Source: Pollenia angustigena
Taxonomy: Eukaryota > Arthropoda > Insecta > Diptera > Polleniidae
Length of the DNA: 64,000 nucleotides
Direction: 5' to 3'
Assembly: GCA_930367215.1 (NCBI GenBank)
Contig: OV884059.1
Coordinates: 247,503,803 to 247,567,802 of the forward strand
The position numbers and the translations under genes were made by a program. The notes beneath the pieces were generated by a model. That model saw nothing but the letters and a program-made list of their open reading frames with translations, had not been told where the DNA came from and searched no databases. Position 1 is the stretch's first letter. Every line of letters begins with the position of its first letter. Below, one piece after another: positions 1 to 10,976 of the stretch.

Positions 1-425
1 TCTACTTTTCTCTGCTTTAGCTTGCAATAACAAAATGAAAATATACATTAAATTTTTGGAGCAACGAAGTGGAATTCGTCTACAGTATTTTGTCAGGTAA
101 CGTCTTTTTGAATGTAGAACAGTGAAGGGCACACACATATACTATCCCATTTATGCTTGTGTGGGAAACAGCAGAAAAGGAATGACGCTCCTCAACAAGA
201 AATGACAACAAAGCAACAGCCGAACGTAGATTGTCACAGACCGCACGAAGACGTTTATAGTGTACATGTGTCGACGTCACACAAGCAGCATATTTACTCC
301 TGTGCACGCGTACATAGGATTTGCAAAAGTGCCCTTCACTGATGTAGAACAAGATTGCATCAAAAACTCAATTTCAAAAAATTGGCATATACGATAATTT
401 CGCGCAAAGGAGTCGATATATCCTG
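1..425 (+). repeat. Unclassified repeat, copy 1 (split by a hAT MITE)
   Basis: This stretch, without the insertion at 120-341, closely matches 44880-45070 on the same strand: both contain GGAGCAACGAAGTGGAATTC, then AATGTAGAACAAGATTGCAT and ATACGATAATTTCGCGCAAA. Similarity fades near position 425. I do not recognise the family. A short open frame runs through the 44.9-kb copy but is broken here, so it is more likely an old repeat or a duplicated fragment than a gene. Confidence 0.6.
120..341. mobile_element. hAT-type MITE, 222 bp, TSD ATGTAGAA
   Basis: The element starts CAGTGAAGGGCAC and ends GTGCCCTTCACTG, a perfect 13-bp terminal inverted repeat. It is flanked by identical 8-bp duplications ATGTAGAA at 112-119 and 342-349. 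The CAGTG...CACTG ends and the 8-bp duplication are typical of hAT elements. It has no coding capacity; the short ORFs on both strands are incidental. The paralogous repeat at 44880-45070 has one uninterrupted ATGTAGAA (44988-44995), which is the empty site. Confidence 0.88.
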
Positions 426-544
426 GTGATACATTTCGCACCGATAAAATAATTTATACCTCTATAAAAAAGATCTATAAACTCCAAAATAATTTTTTTA
501 TCAATAGCGTTAAGACTTTGATATTTTTTTAAAAATTCTGGCAA

Positions 545-2820
545 CTGCGAAGTTGTTCATTCTTTGGCTTTAGTGGAAGCGCAGTGTCCCTCATAAGTAG
601 CTACTTATCTGATCGTGTACAAAAGGTTGTTATCGGCTTAAGAGAGTCAGGTTTCAAGGATGTACATTCTGGAGTTCCACAGGGCTCAGTTCTTGTACCT
701 ATGCTTTTCAGTATTTTTATCAGCGATATATTTAATTTCGTTAATATTGTTAACATTCTCGCATATGCTGACGATATTCAATTGTATACATCTAGTCGTA
801 TTGGTCTTGTTGATGATATGTGTTATTAACTTAATGAGGACCTAAAAGCTATTTATGAGTGGGCTATAGCTAACAACCTTATGCTGAATCCCGTAAAATC
901 AGTTTTATTACCCATCAGCAGGATGAAACTTGATTTTAATCAGCTTCTAATTGTTTGCTTAGACGACACACCACTTGCATATGTGGAAAAAGTAAAGTAC
1001 CTTGGCTTTCACATCAAATCCGCCCTGTCATGCAGTGATCATATCAATAATGTAGTACGCCGTGTGTATATGACACTACGCAACCTGCGAATAACCTCTG
1101 GTTACACACCGACAGATATCAAGAAACGTGGTGGTGTATAGCAAATTGGATCTTCATTAATTACAAGAATCGTTTAACAATGCAACTCGTTATGTATACG
1201 GCATTCACAGATTTAGTAGTGTCTCATCCTGGAGAACCATGATTCTTGGTTGTGACTTAGTGGACTACCTTCCCATGCGAAACCTACTATTTTTACACAA
1301 ATTGTTAACGGATCGTTCACCGACTTACCTGTTTGACAAAATTTCATTCGGTAGTTCGGCCATGGGTGTGACCTTAATACCCCCTCGTTACAACTATTTA
1401 AATTCAAGCAGATTCCTCATCAATGCCATAAAGCTTTGGAACTCGTTGCCCTCAAACATAAAACTAATTGTTGACAGACAGAGATTCAAGAAAACTCTTA
1501 TGGATTTATTTCACAAAATGGCTAGCTTTTAACTTCATCTTTCTCTTTATTATTATTATTTTCATTTTTTTATTATTATTATTAATTCCCCCCCCCCCCC
1601 CCCCCCCCACTTTTTCTTTTTTTAATAACTGCTTAGTCCAATATTATAATTGCCAATTTATTAGTATGTTCCATTTATTTTTGCTCTAATTTTTATTTTC
1701 TTTTGGTTTAATTACTAATTGTTTTGTGCAAAACTTGATTTTATAATTATACTAGCTGGCCCGGCAAACGTTGTTTTGCCATATTACCTATTTCTTTAAA
1801 ATTTTACAGTGTCTGCATGCCAAATTTTAAGAAAACCGGTTGATTGATTAAGACAATAATACAAATTATAAGCTTTAGTTCTTTCCAGATGTTACACTAT
1901 TTGTCCGCCAAATTTCAAGAAAATCAGTTAAGAAAATATAGGAAAGGGAGCGTTTACCCCTAAATAATAAAAACTATAGGCGCTCTAAATAATAAAAACT
2001 ATAGGCTTTCCAGCTGTAACGCTATTTGGCTGCAAAATTTCAAGAAGATATTGGGAAGGGGAGCTTTTATCCTTCTTGCCCTATTTCACATCCTATTCCC
2101 TATTTCCTTTCAGGTGTTACAGTGTCTGCATGCCAAATTTTAAGATAACCCGCTCATTAGTTTAAAAGATATAGGGAAGGGGAGCTTTTACCGCTATTGC
2201 CCTATATCACGCCCTATTTCCTTTCAGATATTAAGGTGTCTGCATGCCAAATTTTAAGAAACCCGGTTGATTAGTTTAAAAGATTGGGGAAGGGGAGCTT
2301 TTACCGCTATTGCCCTATTTCACGCCTTAAATAATAAAAATTTGAGGCTATTGTTCTTTCCAGATGTTACACTATTTTCCTGCAAAATTTCAAGCAAATC
2401 GGTCGATTTTTTGAGCAGATATAGGGAGGGGGAGCTTTTACTCTTCTTGTCCTATATATAATATACTCTACGACCTATTCTCATACCTAACAAAAACACA
2501 TACAAAATTTCATAAAAATCAGTCAAGTCAAAATGGAGGGCATTCATGCAAACTTAACATAAACCATCTACAGACTATATCCAACGTACCCCAACGTTTT
2601 TTGTTGAAATCAGTCTAATCGTTTTCGCAGTTAGTGGTGACATCAAAGTGTACACTTCTTTTTATATATATATAGATTATTATTGAATTGTTATTATTAT
2701 AACTTTTATTATTGTTATTATAATTATTATTATTACTATTGGTGTTCACTATGTTATCCTCTGGACTATAAAATAATTTAATTCTTAAGGTCCTTATAGC
2801 TTAAATAAATAAAAAATAAA
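545..2820 (+). pseudogene. Non-LTR retrotransposon (LINE), 5'-truncated RT remnant
   Basis: The C-terminal half of a LINE reverse transcriptase is readable. It opens near 560 with FGFSGSAVSLISSYLSDRVQ, followed by SGVPQGS and the catalytic YADD box (YADDIQLY, about 761-784). An in-frame stop lies at 827-829. The reading then continues in the same frame through YLGFHIKSALSCSDHI to about 1135, where a deletion or frameshift occurs. It resumes at about 1158-1532 with the C-terminal tail (FLHKLL, PPRYNYL, LWNSLP). The endonuclease and N-terminal RT are missing. The 3' UTR carries a C22 run at 1587-1608, is interrupted by a repeat at 1751-2676, and ends in TAAATAAATA-type sequence near 2820. The clade (jockey/CR1-like) is not certain. 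Confidence 0.8.
1751..2676 (+). repeat. ACTAGCT...(TA)n-ended repeat with internal tandem units
   Basis: This begins ACTAGCTGGCCCGGCAAACG and ends in a TATATATATAG tract. In between, a unit containing GTGTCTGCATGCCAAATTTT and GGGAAGGGGAGCTTTTACC recurs several times, giving a diverged tandem array. It interrupts the 3' UTR of the LINE around it. The element at 30236-31116 has the same architecture (ACTAGCT start, internal tandem units, TATATATATAG end) with different inner sequence. I do not know the class. Confidence 0.6.
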
Positions 2821-3289
2821 TGTTAAATATTAAATAAATATTAAATTAGGTCTCCAACCTTGTACAGAATGTAACTTTAATTACATATTTTAGGGAAGAA
2901 AACTTTTTTCGCGATTTTTTGTAAAAGTTTTTTATACATATTTTTTTTTAAACTGGCTTTTTTATCTGTTCCAGCGATACTTTTATAGACATGTTAAATT
3001 TTCTCACGTTATATATATTTCTTATCACCGGCGTGATGTCAACTATTGGGATACTAAAAGCGTGAAGACATTTGAAAAACTGAACGGTATCCTACGAAGT
3101 AAAAAACTCATATGCGAATAAATAGCGGTTATAATTTAAGTAAAAATAAGCTAGCTGCGTATGGATATCTAGCGTAACGTAATTTTTATAATTTTAAAAC
3201 GTATCTATTTCTAAACTACGGGTTAAAGTGTAGGGTATTTTACACCATCGATTTTCAATAGTTAATTGACGTAGGCAATGTATGCATTT
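2821..3289. other. A+T-rich spacer, nothing recognised
   Basis: I see no reading frame, inverted repeat or match to other parts of the window here. It separates two unrelated LINE fragments. Confidence 0.4.
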
Positions 3290-4765
3290 TGTTCCTACAT
3301 TTCTTGTTCAATTGGCCTGAGACACGTTAATGGTCCGGTCTCTTTATATCTACAGCTTTTATAGTCCATACCTCCACAGCATAAAGCAGTACTAACCATA
3401 TATAATTTTTTATAAATCTCGATTTTGTTTCCATGTTTATATCAGGATTGGTTAAAACTTTTCTGTATTTAAAAAGGCATCTCTATTCGGCATCTAATTT
3501 CTTTTGATCCGTCCCATTGCTCATTAATTAGAACACCAAGATATTTAAAATTCTGCTGTCTCTCAACGTATGAGTTTTTAATTTTAAGCATTGTATCGTT
3601 GTATTTATTTTTTTTCTAATAATCATATATTTTGTCTTATGAATATTAATTTTTAAACCATAATTTTCGCTGCATGAAGTGAGCTTTGTAACCAGGTTCT
3701 GAAGTCCAGACATACTGTCCGCCAATAAGGTAGTGTCATCGGCGTATCTGACGGTGTTGATATAGGCCCTATTTACTTTTATACCTTCTTGGATGCTGTT
3801 AATCGATTCTTGGCAAATTCTCTGCGAGTATACGTTAAATAATAGGAGAGATAGAATACAACCTTGTCTGACACCTCTAGATATAGTTATCTCATCTGTC
3901 ACATTTCCATTGATAGCAATTTGTGCAGTTTGATGCCAGTATGTATAAGCTTCTAATACATCTGATTTCCTTATCATTTATTCCAAGGGAAAGGAGAACT
4001 TCCATCGGTTTATCATGCTTTACTGTATCAAAAGCTTTCTCGTAGTCAATGAAACATATAAATACATCCTCGTTAACATTCCGACATTTCTGTACTAAAA
4101 CCTTCCCTTCCCTTTTGAATCCGAATTGAGTTTTCCCCATAGCACATTCGCATTTTTTCATAAATCCTGTTATGAATTATCTTAAGAAATATTTTAAGTG
4201 CGTGACTCATTAAACTAATAAGTCGGTATTCATTACACTTCTTAGCGTGTCTTTTCTTCGGAATTGTAATAAAAGTGGATTTAAGCCAATCTTGTGGATA
4301 TTGGCCCGTGTCATATATGTGGTTAAAAAGTTTCGTAAAAAGTTGGATGTTGTTTTCATTTATAAGTTTGAGTATCTCGGAAGGGACTTCGTCTGGGCCG
4401 GTGGCCTTCCTGTCTTTGAGGGATCTTATCGCACCCTCTACTTCACTGTCTGTAATGCAAGTTCCTGACATTTGTTGTGATGTTTGGTTGTCGTAACATG
4501 ATCGACTGTCATCGTTAAATAATTGTTGAATACATTGTTCCCAAATCGATTTCTTCTCTTCAATCTCAAACACAGCTTTGTTGTAGAGAACTGATGTATT
4601 TGTTTTGCGGTATACTCCAGATTTTTCTTTTACCTTCTTCTGTAGATTGAAATCGTCGTGTAGACTTTTTAGCCTCTCAATCTCCTGGCATTGATCATTT
4701 AGGTGTTTATTCTTAGCAGCACCCGTTGCAATTTGAATTTCTCTATTAAGCTACCTTGTGCGACC
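3290..4765 (-). pseudogene. Non-LTR retrotransposon RT remnant, minus strand
   Basis: Read on the minus strand this is a LINE pol fragment in at least three frames. The order is a linker with NLQKKVKEKSGVYRK (about 4640), then SLKDRKATGPDEVPSEILKL and PKK...YRLISLMSHALKIFLKIIHNRIYEK (4073-4573). Next come FIDYEKAFDTVKHD (about 4030-4080), RGVRQGCILS...FNVYS and the catalytic YADD (RYADDTTLLA, about 3715-3745), then GLKINIHKTKYMII. Frameshifts fall near 4160 and 3975. A degenerate tail (YLGVLINEQWDGSKEI) reaches about 3290. No endonuclease domain or intact 3' end is seen. It resembles the endonuclease-reverse transcriptases common in arthropod LINEs, probably RTE-like, and differs clearly from the element at 545-2820. 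Confidence 0.85.
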
Positions 4766-4799
4766 AATGAAGGCGGAAACAATATTTTTATCCGTTTTA

Positions 4800-5000
4800 A
4801 AGCTTTTTATGATATTTTGCATCGACTTGTTAGTGCATATTTTTGCATATTCTACCCTTTGCCGCATATTTTAGTTAAAACTGTATTTTTGCAGTATTTT
4901 TTAAATTTATAGCGCATATTCCACCTTTTTAAAGCATATGTTGGTGCATGTGGATTTTTTAATGGTGCTTTCAAAACGGAACATAAAAAGGTCTGGGTAA
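4800..5000. repeat. GCATATTT-rich cluster, possible hAT subterminal region (left)
   Basis: GCATATT or close variants occur at least five times in this stretch, and similar copies recur at 7120-7226. A fragment resembling the end of a hAT transposase lies between them (6363-6554). Clusters of short repeats near the ends are common in hAT elements, so 4.8-7.2 kb may be one decayed element. No clean terminal inverted repeat or target duplication was found. Confidence 0.35.
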
Positions 5001-5212
5001 CAGATACTTTTTTAATGCCAAATTCACGATGTCGAAAGAATGCTTTATTTCGCACAAATACATTTGAAACAAAAACAAAGTTTTTAGAATTTGTTTTTGT
5101 TTTAAATTTAGTTTTGCGAAATAAAGAATCTTAAATATCTTTCTGTATACCAATTCGTGTTGCTTTTAAATCGTCGTCTAAATTGTTTGTACACAAACTA
5201 CGATAGGTGAAG

Positions 5213-5490
5213 AGGGTATTAGGCGAATGTGCTGATTTGTGTAACACACAAAAATATTGCTTCAAGACACCTTTCAATATCGAACTAGAATCACTCACTC
5301 CATCGATATTAGGGTGTCCGTCCGTCTGTATGTCTGTATATTTAAACCTTGTGCGCAAAGCAGTTTTAAAGATAATTTGATCAAATTTGGTACATACGTT
5401 TTAATTGTTACAGGAACGAAGCCTATTGAAAATAGTAATTTCACAAAGCCCCCATGTATACTTCTTTCTGAAATAGAGTCTATGTGTCCA
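5213..5490 (-). repeat. Degenerate ATACCCTACACCAC-family repeat
   Basis: GGGTATTAGGCGAATGTGCT, GTGTAACAC, a TGTCCGTCCGTC tract and TTGTGCGCAAAG occur in the same order as in the reverse complement of the fuller copy at 31843-32469. The copy is old and its limits are vague. It may continue toward 5870, where a GGTCCATATGAGACC phrase occurs. Confidence 0.5.
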
Positions 5491-6362
5491 TAAACCGTCT
5501 TATTATTTTGTTTATTTGATTAAATTTGGCCCACAAATGTTTATTGCAATCTAAATCATCTTATCAAAATTTAATATAGTCAGTCCAAATATAAAGAGGG
5601 CTCCCATACATACATATGTAAGAATATAACTCCAAAAAAATGCTTTAATACCATAACTTCCTTTTAAACGTTGGTATTCGCGACAGTAGTGTTTACAATA
5701 GATACTACGTCATGTTAAAATTGTGCGCAGATAGGTCCATATGAGACCATAGTGCTCATATAATCGACCTCCGTAAAATCACTTTTAGACGGAAATATGT
5801 TGATATCTTAAAGGCGAAATGTGGATATGTGGAAAATAATCGCCACAAATAATCATGATATGTACATTAGACCGTCTCACTTTTAGTTTTTTTTTGAAAT
5901 TCCTTCATGTTCATCCATTTTCTTCATCTACTCTAAGAAACCAAGAATTTTAGTGTATAACACTTAAATATTGATGAACGGGAAGTGTTTTCTCAAATCG
6001 TTTTTTTAGGCAAAATGCCTTTTTCCAAAAAATGAAAAAATCTTGCTTTAGTAATTTGCATCTAACTCCAGCAGTTCTTAAAGGATTTGAGCCAAATTCC
6101 ATTCATTAGAAAGCTTTTTACATTTAATAAATCTTTCTTAAAGCAATACTGCCGTTTTGTTAAAATTTACACCAAAATCTTTATTTACAGAATATAAAAA
6201 TTTTACCTCGTTCAATTTTTTTATAAGAAAAGCTAAACAAAAATAAAAAAAAAAAGTTAAAACTTCGTATTTGAAAATCAGAATTTGAATTGCTACGAGT
6301 TTTTTTTAATGAGTTTTAATTAAATATTAAGGATTTTCTGGTCTAAGGATATTCGGGACATC
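5490..6362. other. A+T-rich stretch without a recognised gene
   Basis: Apart from a possible tail of the preceding repeat, no coding or repeat structure was recognised. There are several short A and T runs. Confidence 0.3.
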
Positions 6363-6554
6363 TTGGGAGGCAAGCGGAATTGTGAGTCCAATCGTATGAT
6401 ATATACTTTAGAGGAAATATTCAATTTTAAATGTGCTCCCTTAACATCTGTTAACGTAGAAAGAACTTTTAACTATGTACCAGAACGTGCGGACTCCAAA
6501 CAGACAGAGTTTTCTTTTCGAAAATTTATCACATCAATTTATATTTTACTGTAA
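6363..6554 (+). pseudogene. hAT transposase C-terminal (dimerisation domain) remnant
   Basis: A 63-residue open stretch contains APLTSVNVERTFN. This resembles the A-P-x-T-S-V-D-x-E-R-x-F-S signature at the start of the hAT C-terminal dimerisation domain in BED-finger transposases. FRKFITSIYIL follows before the stop. No upstream catalytic region was recognised. It lies between two GCATATTT clusters. The call rests on one motif and is tentative. Confidence 0.45.
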
Positions 6555-7119
6555 CAACGTATTAAACGAATAAAGTGTAAAATAAACAATAAATTTAAAT
6601 TGCTTTTTTCATGTTTTAAAACGATTTTTTTTTAGGAATTAAAAACTGTTTTTTAGTGCTTTTTTGGGTGCCCTAGTTATGACTTATTTTTTACAAAAAA
6701 TTTACCTATCACCAAGTGATGGCCAATACTAAATAAGTGATAAAAATCATTCTTGGTGGTCATTTTGGCAGAAACCCCTTCCGCATCTATTGCAATTTTT
6801 AAACATGTTCACATAATTTTTTTACTTCATTAGCGGAGTTCTGAAAGAGCAAATGCATAAAATCGTAGGTCTACCGTTAAATCTAACAACAAAATACAAA
6901 GAGTTTCCGTTAGATTTCTTTAAGGACGTAGCTCTTTATACATATATTTAAGCCGTTTAAAATTGTGACAATGATAAATTTAATAGTTTGTTTTTTTTTT
7001 AATTTAGATCAAATTTCAAATCGTTTGGTTCGGGAACTTTTTTTAAAGCAGCGAAAAAGGAAGATGGCATTTGTTTATATATTTTAATAAACATTTTGAC
7101 TATGGCATGTTCAATTTAA

Positions 7120-7226
7120 TTTTTTTGTGTTAAAGAGCATGTTTTAAAAAACTTTAAGAGCATATTTTGCAGTTTTTACCGCATATTTAATTCTCATGAC
7201 ACTTTTTTAGAGCATATTTCCGATCT
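7120..7226. repeat. GCATATTT-rich cluster (right)
   Basis: AGAGCATGTTTT, AGAGCATATTTTGC, CCGCATATTTAA and AGAGCATATTTCC recur within about 100 bp. The stretch ends at GATCTCCCTG, which on the other strand reads CAGGGAGATCGGAAATATGC, a plausible hAT terminus. It matches the motif cluster at 4.8-5.0 kb. Confidence 0.4.
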
Positions 7227-7239
7227 CCCTGATAATTGC

Positions 7240-7975
7240 AAGCAAATTTTTTTGAATTTCATTATGGCTTTAAGACGGTGTCACGTTTTGGAAATTGAAA
7301 ATGGTGGCAAGTCTAGTTGTATACCTACTATAGTATTCAATTACATAATTAACACTACTTCGTTTTACTCCCCAGGGGTATGTAGGATCATCTTAAGGAT
7401 ATTTCACCTTTTTGTATTGTATCCTCTGGGGGCATTAGGTGCAGACAATACATGGTATTCGGCAAAACTCCAAAATTAACAGGTCTCAGGAGAGGTTTAC
7501 GATCTTCTGTGTCAGAAGCCCCCATTGAGCAGGCACCGAACTGATGATTAGTTGAGGCTTCTTGCGGGAAATTTATCCTTTCTTTCAGGAATATTATCTT
7601 TGCAGAAGTTTCGGTTTACTTTTGAAAATATACTTTCGTGGGGATCCTGAAAATCCCACTAAAGGGCGAAAAGGGAAAATTAGTCGGATGGAGGATCTTC
7701 CATAGATGCTGTTGCTGCTCAACAGACGCTGCTAGCATATTTCCAAACGAAACGGAGGTTAGATAGCTCCAGCTCTTAAGAATGAGACGAGGGTGTAATT
7801 TTGCCAAATTATGCACTCAAATTGACACCTGGTGTCCTGGTTTCCCACACTCTCAGGGGCAGTTGGTAAACGCATTGTTTGTCCTCCAGTGGTTGAGATT
7901 TACCATGAAATGAGGCCGTAGGACGGGTGCTTCTGTAAATCTTTTCCACAATTACTTCGGATTAACAAACTATTA
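7240..7975. other. Unclassified, less A+T-rich block
   Basis: This block is visibly richer in G+C than its surroundings and partly open on the minus strand (7616-7816). That suggests a decayed mobile-element coding region or UTR. No catalytic, zinc-knuckle or RT motif could be read with confidence, so no function is assigned. Confidence 0.35.
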
Positions 7976-8179
7976 AATAATCTGAAAGCCAAAGTTTAGC
8001 AATAGCGTTTCAAAATTTGCAATGTTGCCAGCCTGCTTAATTTATGATGGTATTTAACCGGTTTTTAGCTCATAATTTTTTTATTATTTATTTTGTTTAT
8101 TGTTTATTTTTTAGTCCCGGCTCTTTTGAAACTATGAAAACCTTTTTAATCACATTATTATTCTGGTAAAGATAAGAAC

Positions 8180-8704
8180 CAAGGCGAATTTACACCAGGT
8201 GAACTTATCTTGCTACGTAAGCAACAGCTGATTACTAACCTTGTGTCAAAATGGTATACCGTCCTGTTGTTTCTGGGGAATCTTAACTAAATTCTATAAT
8301 TTTCGATTAAAATTGTGAAATTTATAACTTTTTTAAGTTATAACATTTCAAAAAAACACAATTTAATATAAAAACAAAATCAAATATTTGTTTGAATATA
8401 TGACACAACCAAGGCGAATTCATACAAGGTGGTCTTATTTTGAAAACGTTTTACAACACTGTAAAATATTTTAACGTTGTGTCAAAACTTCAAACAAATA
8501 TTTGATTTTATTTTTATATTAAATGGTGTTTATTTGAAATGTTATAACTAAAAAAAGTTTTAAATTTCACAATTTTAATCGAAAATTATAGAATTTAGTA
8601 AAGATTCCCCAGAACCAACAGGACGTATACCATTTTGACACAAGGTTAGTAATCAGCTGTTGCTTACGTAGCAAGATAAGTTCACCTGGTGTAAATTCGC
8701 CTTG
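8180..8704. mobile_element. CAAGGCGAATT-family foldback element, 525 bp
   Basis: The element begins CAAGGCGAATTTACACCAGG and ends with its exact complement. The left arm (about 8180-8409) and right arm (about 8475-8704) are near-perfect inverted copies of about 229 bp. The 65-bp centre holds a further end of the same family, CAAGGCGAATTCATACAAGG at about 8410, so one element may lie in another. No matching 8-bp target duplication is visible. Other members with clean duplications are at 15971, 16397, 20391, 34224, 42008 and 45393. Confidence 0.8.
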
Positions 8705-8746
8705 AAAACTATTTTATAAACGCACCGTTTTCAGAATTTATGTGCT

Positions 8747-8862
8747 GTTTCCAGGTTACAAACAATTGATTGTGTAGAAAATTTTATATGAAAATCACTC
8801 TGTTTTTTGAGTGCTTTTCATATAAATTTTACTACACAATCAATTGCATGTCACCTGGAAAC
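8747..8862. mobile_element. Short hairpin MITE, 116 bp
   Basis: GTTTCCAGGT at the left and ACCTGGAAAC at the right begin an inverted repeat of about 50 bp that includes CAATTGATTGTGTAG on each arm. The loop is short. It has no coding capacity and no convincing target duplication. Confidence 0.65.
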
Positions 8863-8869
8863 AACTCAT

Positions 8870-9362
8870 TATTCTATTCCAATTTCACTCGTATGTATAA
8901 CGATTTCTAGAACGTGGCTCATAACTTATGTTTATATTTGTGTAATCCACTCTTAATTTCTTTAATTTGTAACTCTACTTTATAGGTTTGGTTAATTTGT
9001 TTTTAGACAAATTAATAATCCGCTAAAAATCCGCCATTTTGTCTTTGAATATATCTTAGGACACTTAGACTTTTAAGGCGAATTAAACGATATCTTAAAT
9101 GTCGAAATCCGACCGATTAGAAGATACGAGGTAATAAAGAAATTGCTAGACGGGTAGAAACACGTAACCCTTAATCTAAAAGTGCATAATTTAAACATTT
9201 ATAAATGCTGGCGAGTTCTTATTTTTCAACCAAATATGAAGAATGTGCTATTTTAGTACGAAATTTCTTAAATATGGAATTTAACGTTTATCGTAATTTG
9301 CAACATAATCTGTCACACATACACCCATATCTAGAAAGGGACTTCACTATTTTCAAAAGTAT
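8870..9362. other. No gene or repeat recognised
   Basis: Ordinary A+T-rich sequence. A lone AAGGCGAATTAAACG near 9076 resembles the CAAGGCGAATT end but has no partner. Confidence 0.3.
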
Positions 9363-9628
9363 CCCAGCGGGAAAACCCAGAAGAACTTCTTACTTCAGGC
9401 CTGCTTAAAAATGTTTTTGATTCAATATCTATTATTATCTAACTGCTAAAGAATTCTTTATAGAATTTCTCGGCTCTTTCATATAAACGATAAGATACAC
9501 ATTCGCTTCTATGAGAAGGCAGTAGAGAAGGAGTAGCATTTTTTGCTTTTTTTTTGCAGAATCAAAAGCAAAATAATTATTTGTTTTTTTTTTTTTGATC
9601 GCGTTACCATTCTTATGTAACTGCTGAA

Positions 9629-10907
9629 TAGGCTTGCCAGACGTACTTTTTTCAGCAGTACACGTACTTTTTTTTTCACCAATGTACTGCTTTCTGCATA
9701 ACACCTAAAAAAGTACGCTAAAGTACTTTTTTTAGCCTTTTGAACTTCTTTTTGTACTCTTTTCTGTGCTTAACGTTTTTAGAATTTTTTTTTTAATGTG
9801 TAGAAAAAAAAGTTCTTTGAAACACCCAGTAAAAATATCTACAATGGCGATTGAGGGTACTAGTACTTTGAAGGCTTCGGCTTTGAATTTAGATCGTTTC
9901 CTTACATTATTTAAGTAAAAAAACAGAGCTACTGCTGGCGTTTTTTCTATACTTATTAAACGTTTGGTTACAAGCAAAATTTAAAGCCAAATCCTTCGAT
10001 ATACTTCTGCTCTGAATCAAAACAAAACGAATGTCAAACATTTTACCAGAGCGATTTATGTGAAGTTTTTCAAAGTTATTGTAAAATATCGTGCTGTTTT
10101 AGGTATTTTAATTAAATTTTGAAATTAGGTACAATGTACAACTTTTAGAAATGGAAACAGAGGAAACTATTTTTGATGAATCGCTTGTATGTAGCTCAAT
10201 CTCAGAAGTTGAGGAAGTAAATTATAAATCACCTGGAAAAAAAAGACCAAAATTGTAAAAAGACAAACAAACAAATTCAATGACATCTGGAAAAACCATT
10301 TTAGTTGGATTGCTAGGACAAATGATAATACTATGGCTAAGTGAACGGCATGTGGATTTGTATTTTCTATTGCTTATGGTGGTTTAGCCGATGTTAAACG
10401 ACACATGACAATAACAAAGCATATGCGTAATGTTTAATTATTTTCATATCTCATATTAGAAAATTTGTGGTCAAGAGAATTGATGGTCAATAAATGCCGA
10501 TTATTTTACTGTATTTAAAAAATTAAAGTTTTTGCTTGTAGCAGATTTAATATTTAATCAATCTGAGCGCCATTAAGCTTTAATTAAGGCTTGATAAATT
10601 ATCTAAACAACACTTTTTACAAAAGAACTTGTTTGATAGTCATTTGGTCTTTTATTGTTAACTTTCTTGATAACGAATTACATCTTCAATGTAGTGAATT
10701 TGAAAAGACCTGACTAATTTTAAGTTATTACTTATTCTTATTTACGATCTAATTTTTATGTTCTTTGTTGAATAAATTGTTATTTTATGTTATTTAATGA
10801 ATTTTTTTAAACGTTATTTAAAAAAAAAAAATGTACTTTTTTTTCTTAAATGTACTGCTTTTTTCATCAATGTACTTTTTTTGTCAATTCCATATCTGGC
10901 TATCCTA
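9629..10907 (+). mobile_element. hAT element, 1279 bp, TSD CTGCTGAA
   Basis: The ends are TAGGCTTGCCAGA (left) and TAGGATAGCCAGA (right, reverse complement). Identical 8-bp duplications CTGCTGAA lie at 9621-9628 and 10908-10915. Just inside both ends, GTACTTTTTT and its complement recur many times, a likely set of subterminal transposase-binding sites. It contains the remnant of a zinc-finger transposase gene (10151-10437) but no catalytic domain, so it is non-autonomous. It inserted into the CCCAGCGG element around it. Confidence 0.9.
10151..10437 (+). pseudogene. BED-like zinc-finger N-terminus of a hAT transposase, broken
   Basis: An ATG at 10151 opens an acidic leader (METEETIFDESLV), which stops after about 35 codons at a TAA. 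In another frame, 10273-10437 reads KFNDIWKNHFSWIARTND, then ACGFVFSIAYGGLADVKRHM and TKHMRN. The FxxxW...C...H-x4-H pattern resembles BED-type fingers of hAT proteins. One cysteine codon position is not evident, and there is an in-frame TGA. A stop, a frameshift and loss of everything downstream make it a pseudogene. Confidence 0.6.
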
Positions 10908-10976
10908 CTGCTGAAGAAGCGTAATCGGAAGGCCTACTTTGCAATGACATCTGTACTCCTTCTTTTTCCCGCTGGG

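Larger units (their letters stand above)
9363..10976. mobile_element. CCCAGCGG-ended element carrying a nested hAT
   Basis: It begins CCCAGCGGGAAAA and ends TTTTCCCGCTGGG, flanked by TAT on both sides. A sister element at 32501-32910 has CCCAGCGGTAA ends. Both hold CTTCT/AGAAG palindromes and an AGGCCT near one end. Without the nested hAT (9629-10907 plus one 8-bp duplication) the outer element is about 327 bp, similar to the sister. The superfamily is uncertain. Confidence 0.7.

Noticed and set aside
80..352. Open frames of 61 and 90 codons
   Set aside because: Both lie almost entirely within the hAT MITE at 120-341, which is non-coding.
8172..8712. Target duplication around the 525-bp foldback
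   Set aside because: The 8 bp on the left (ATAAGAAC) and right (AAAACTAT) do not match.
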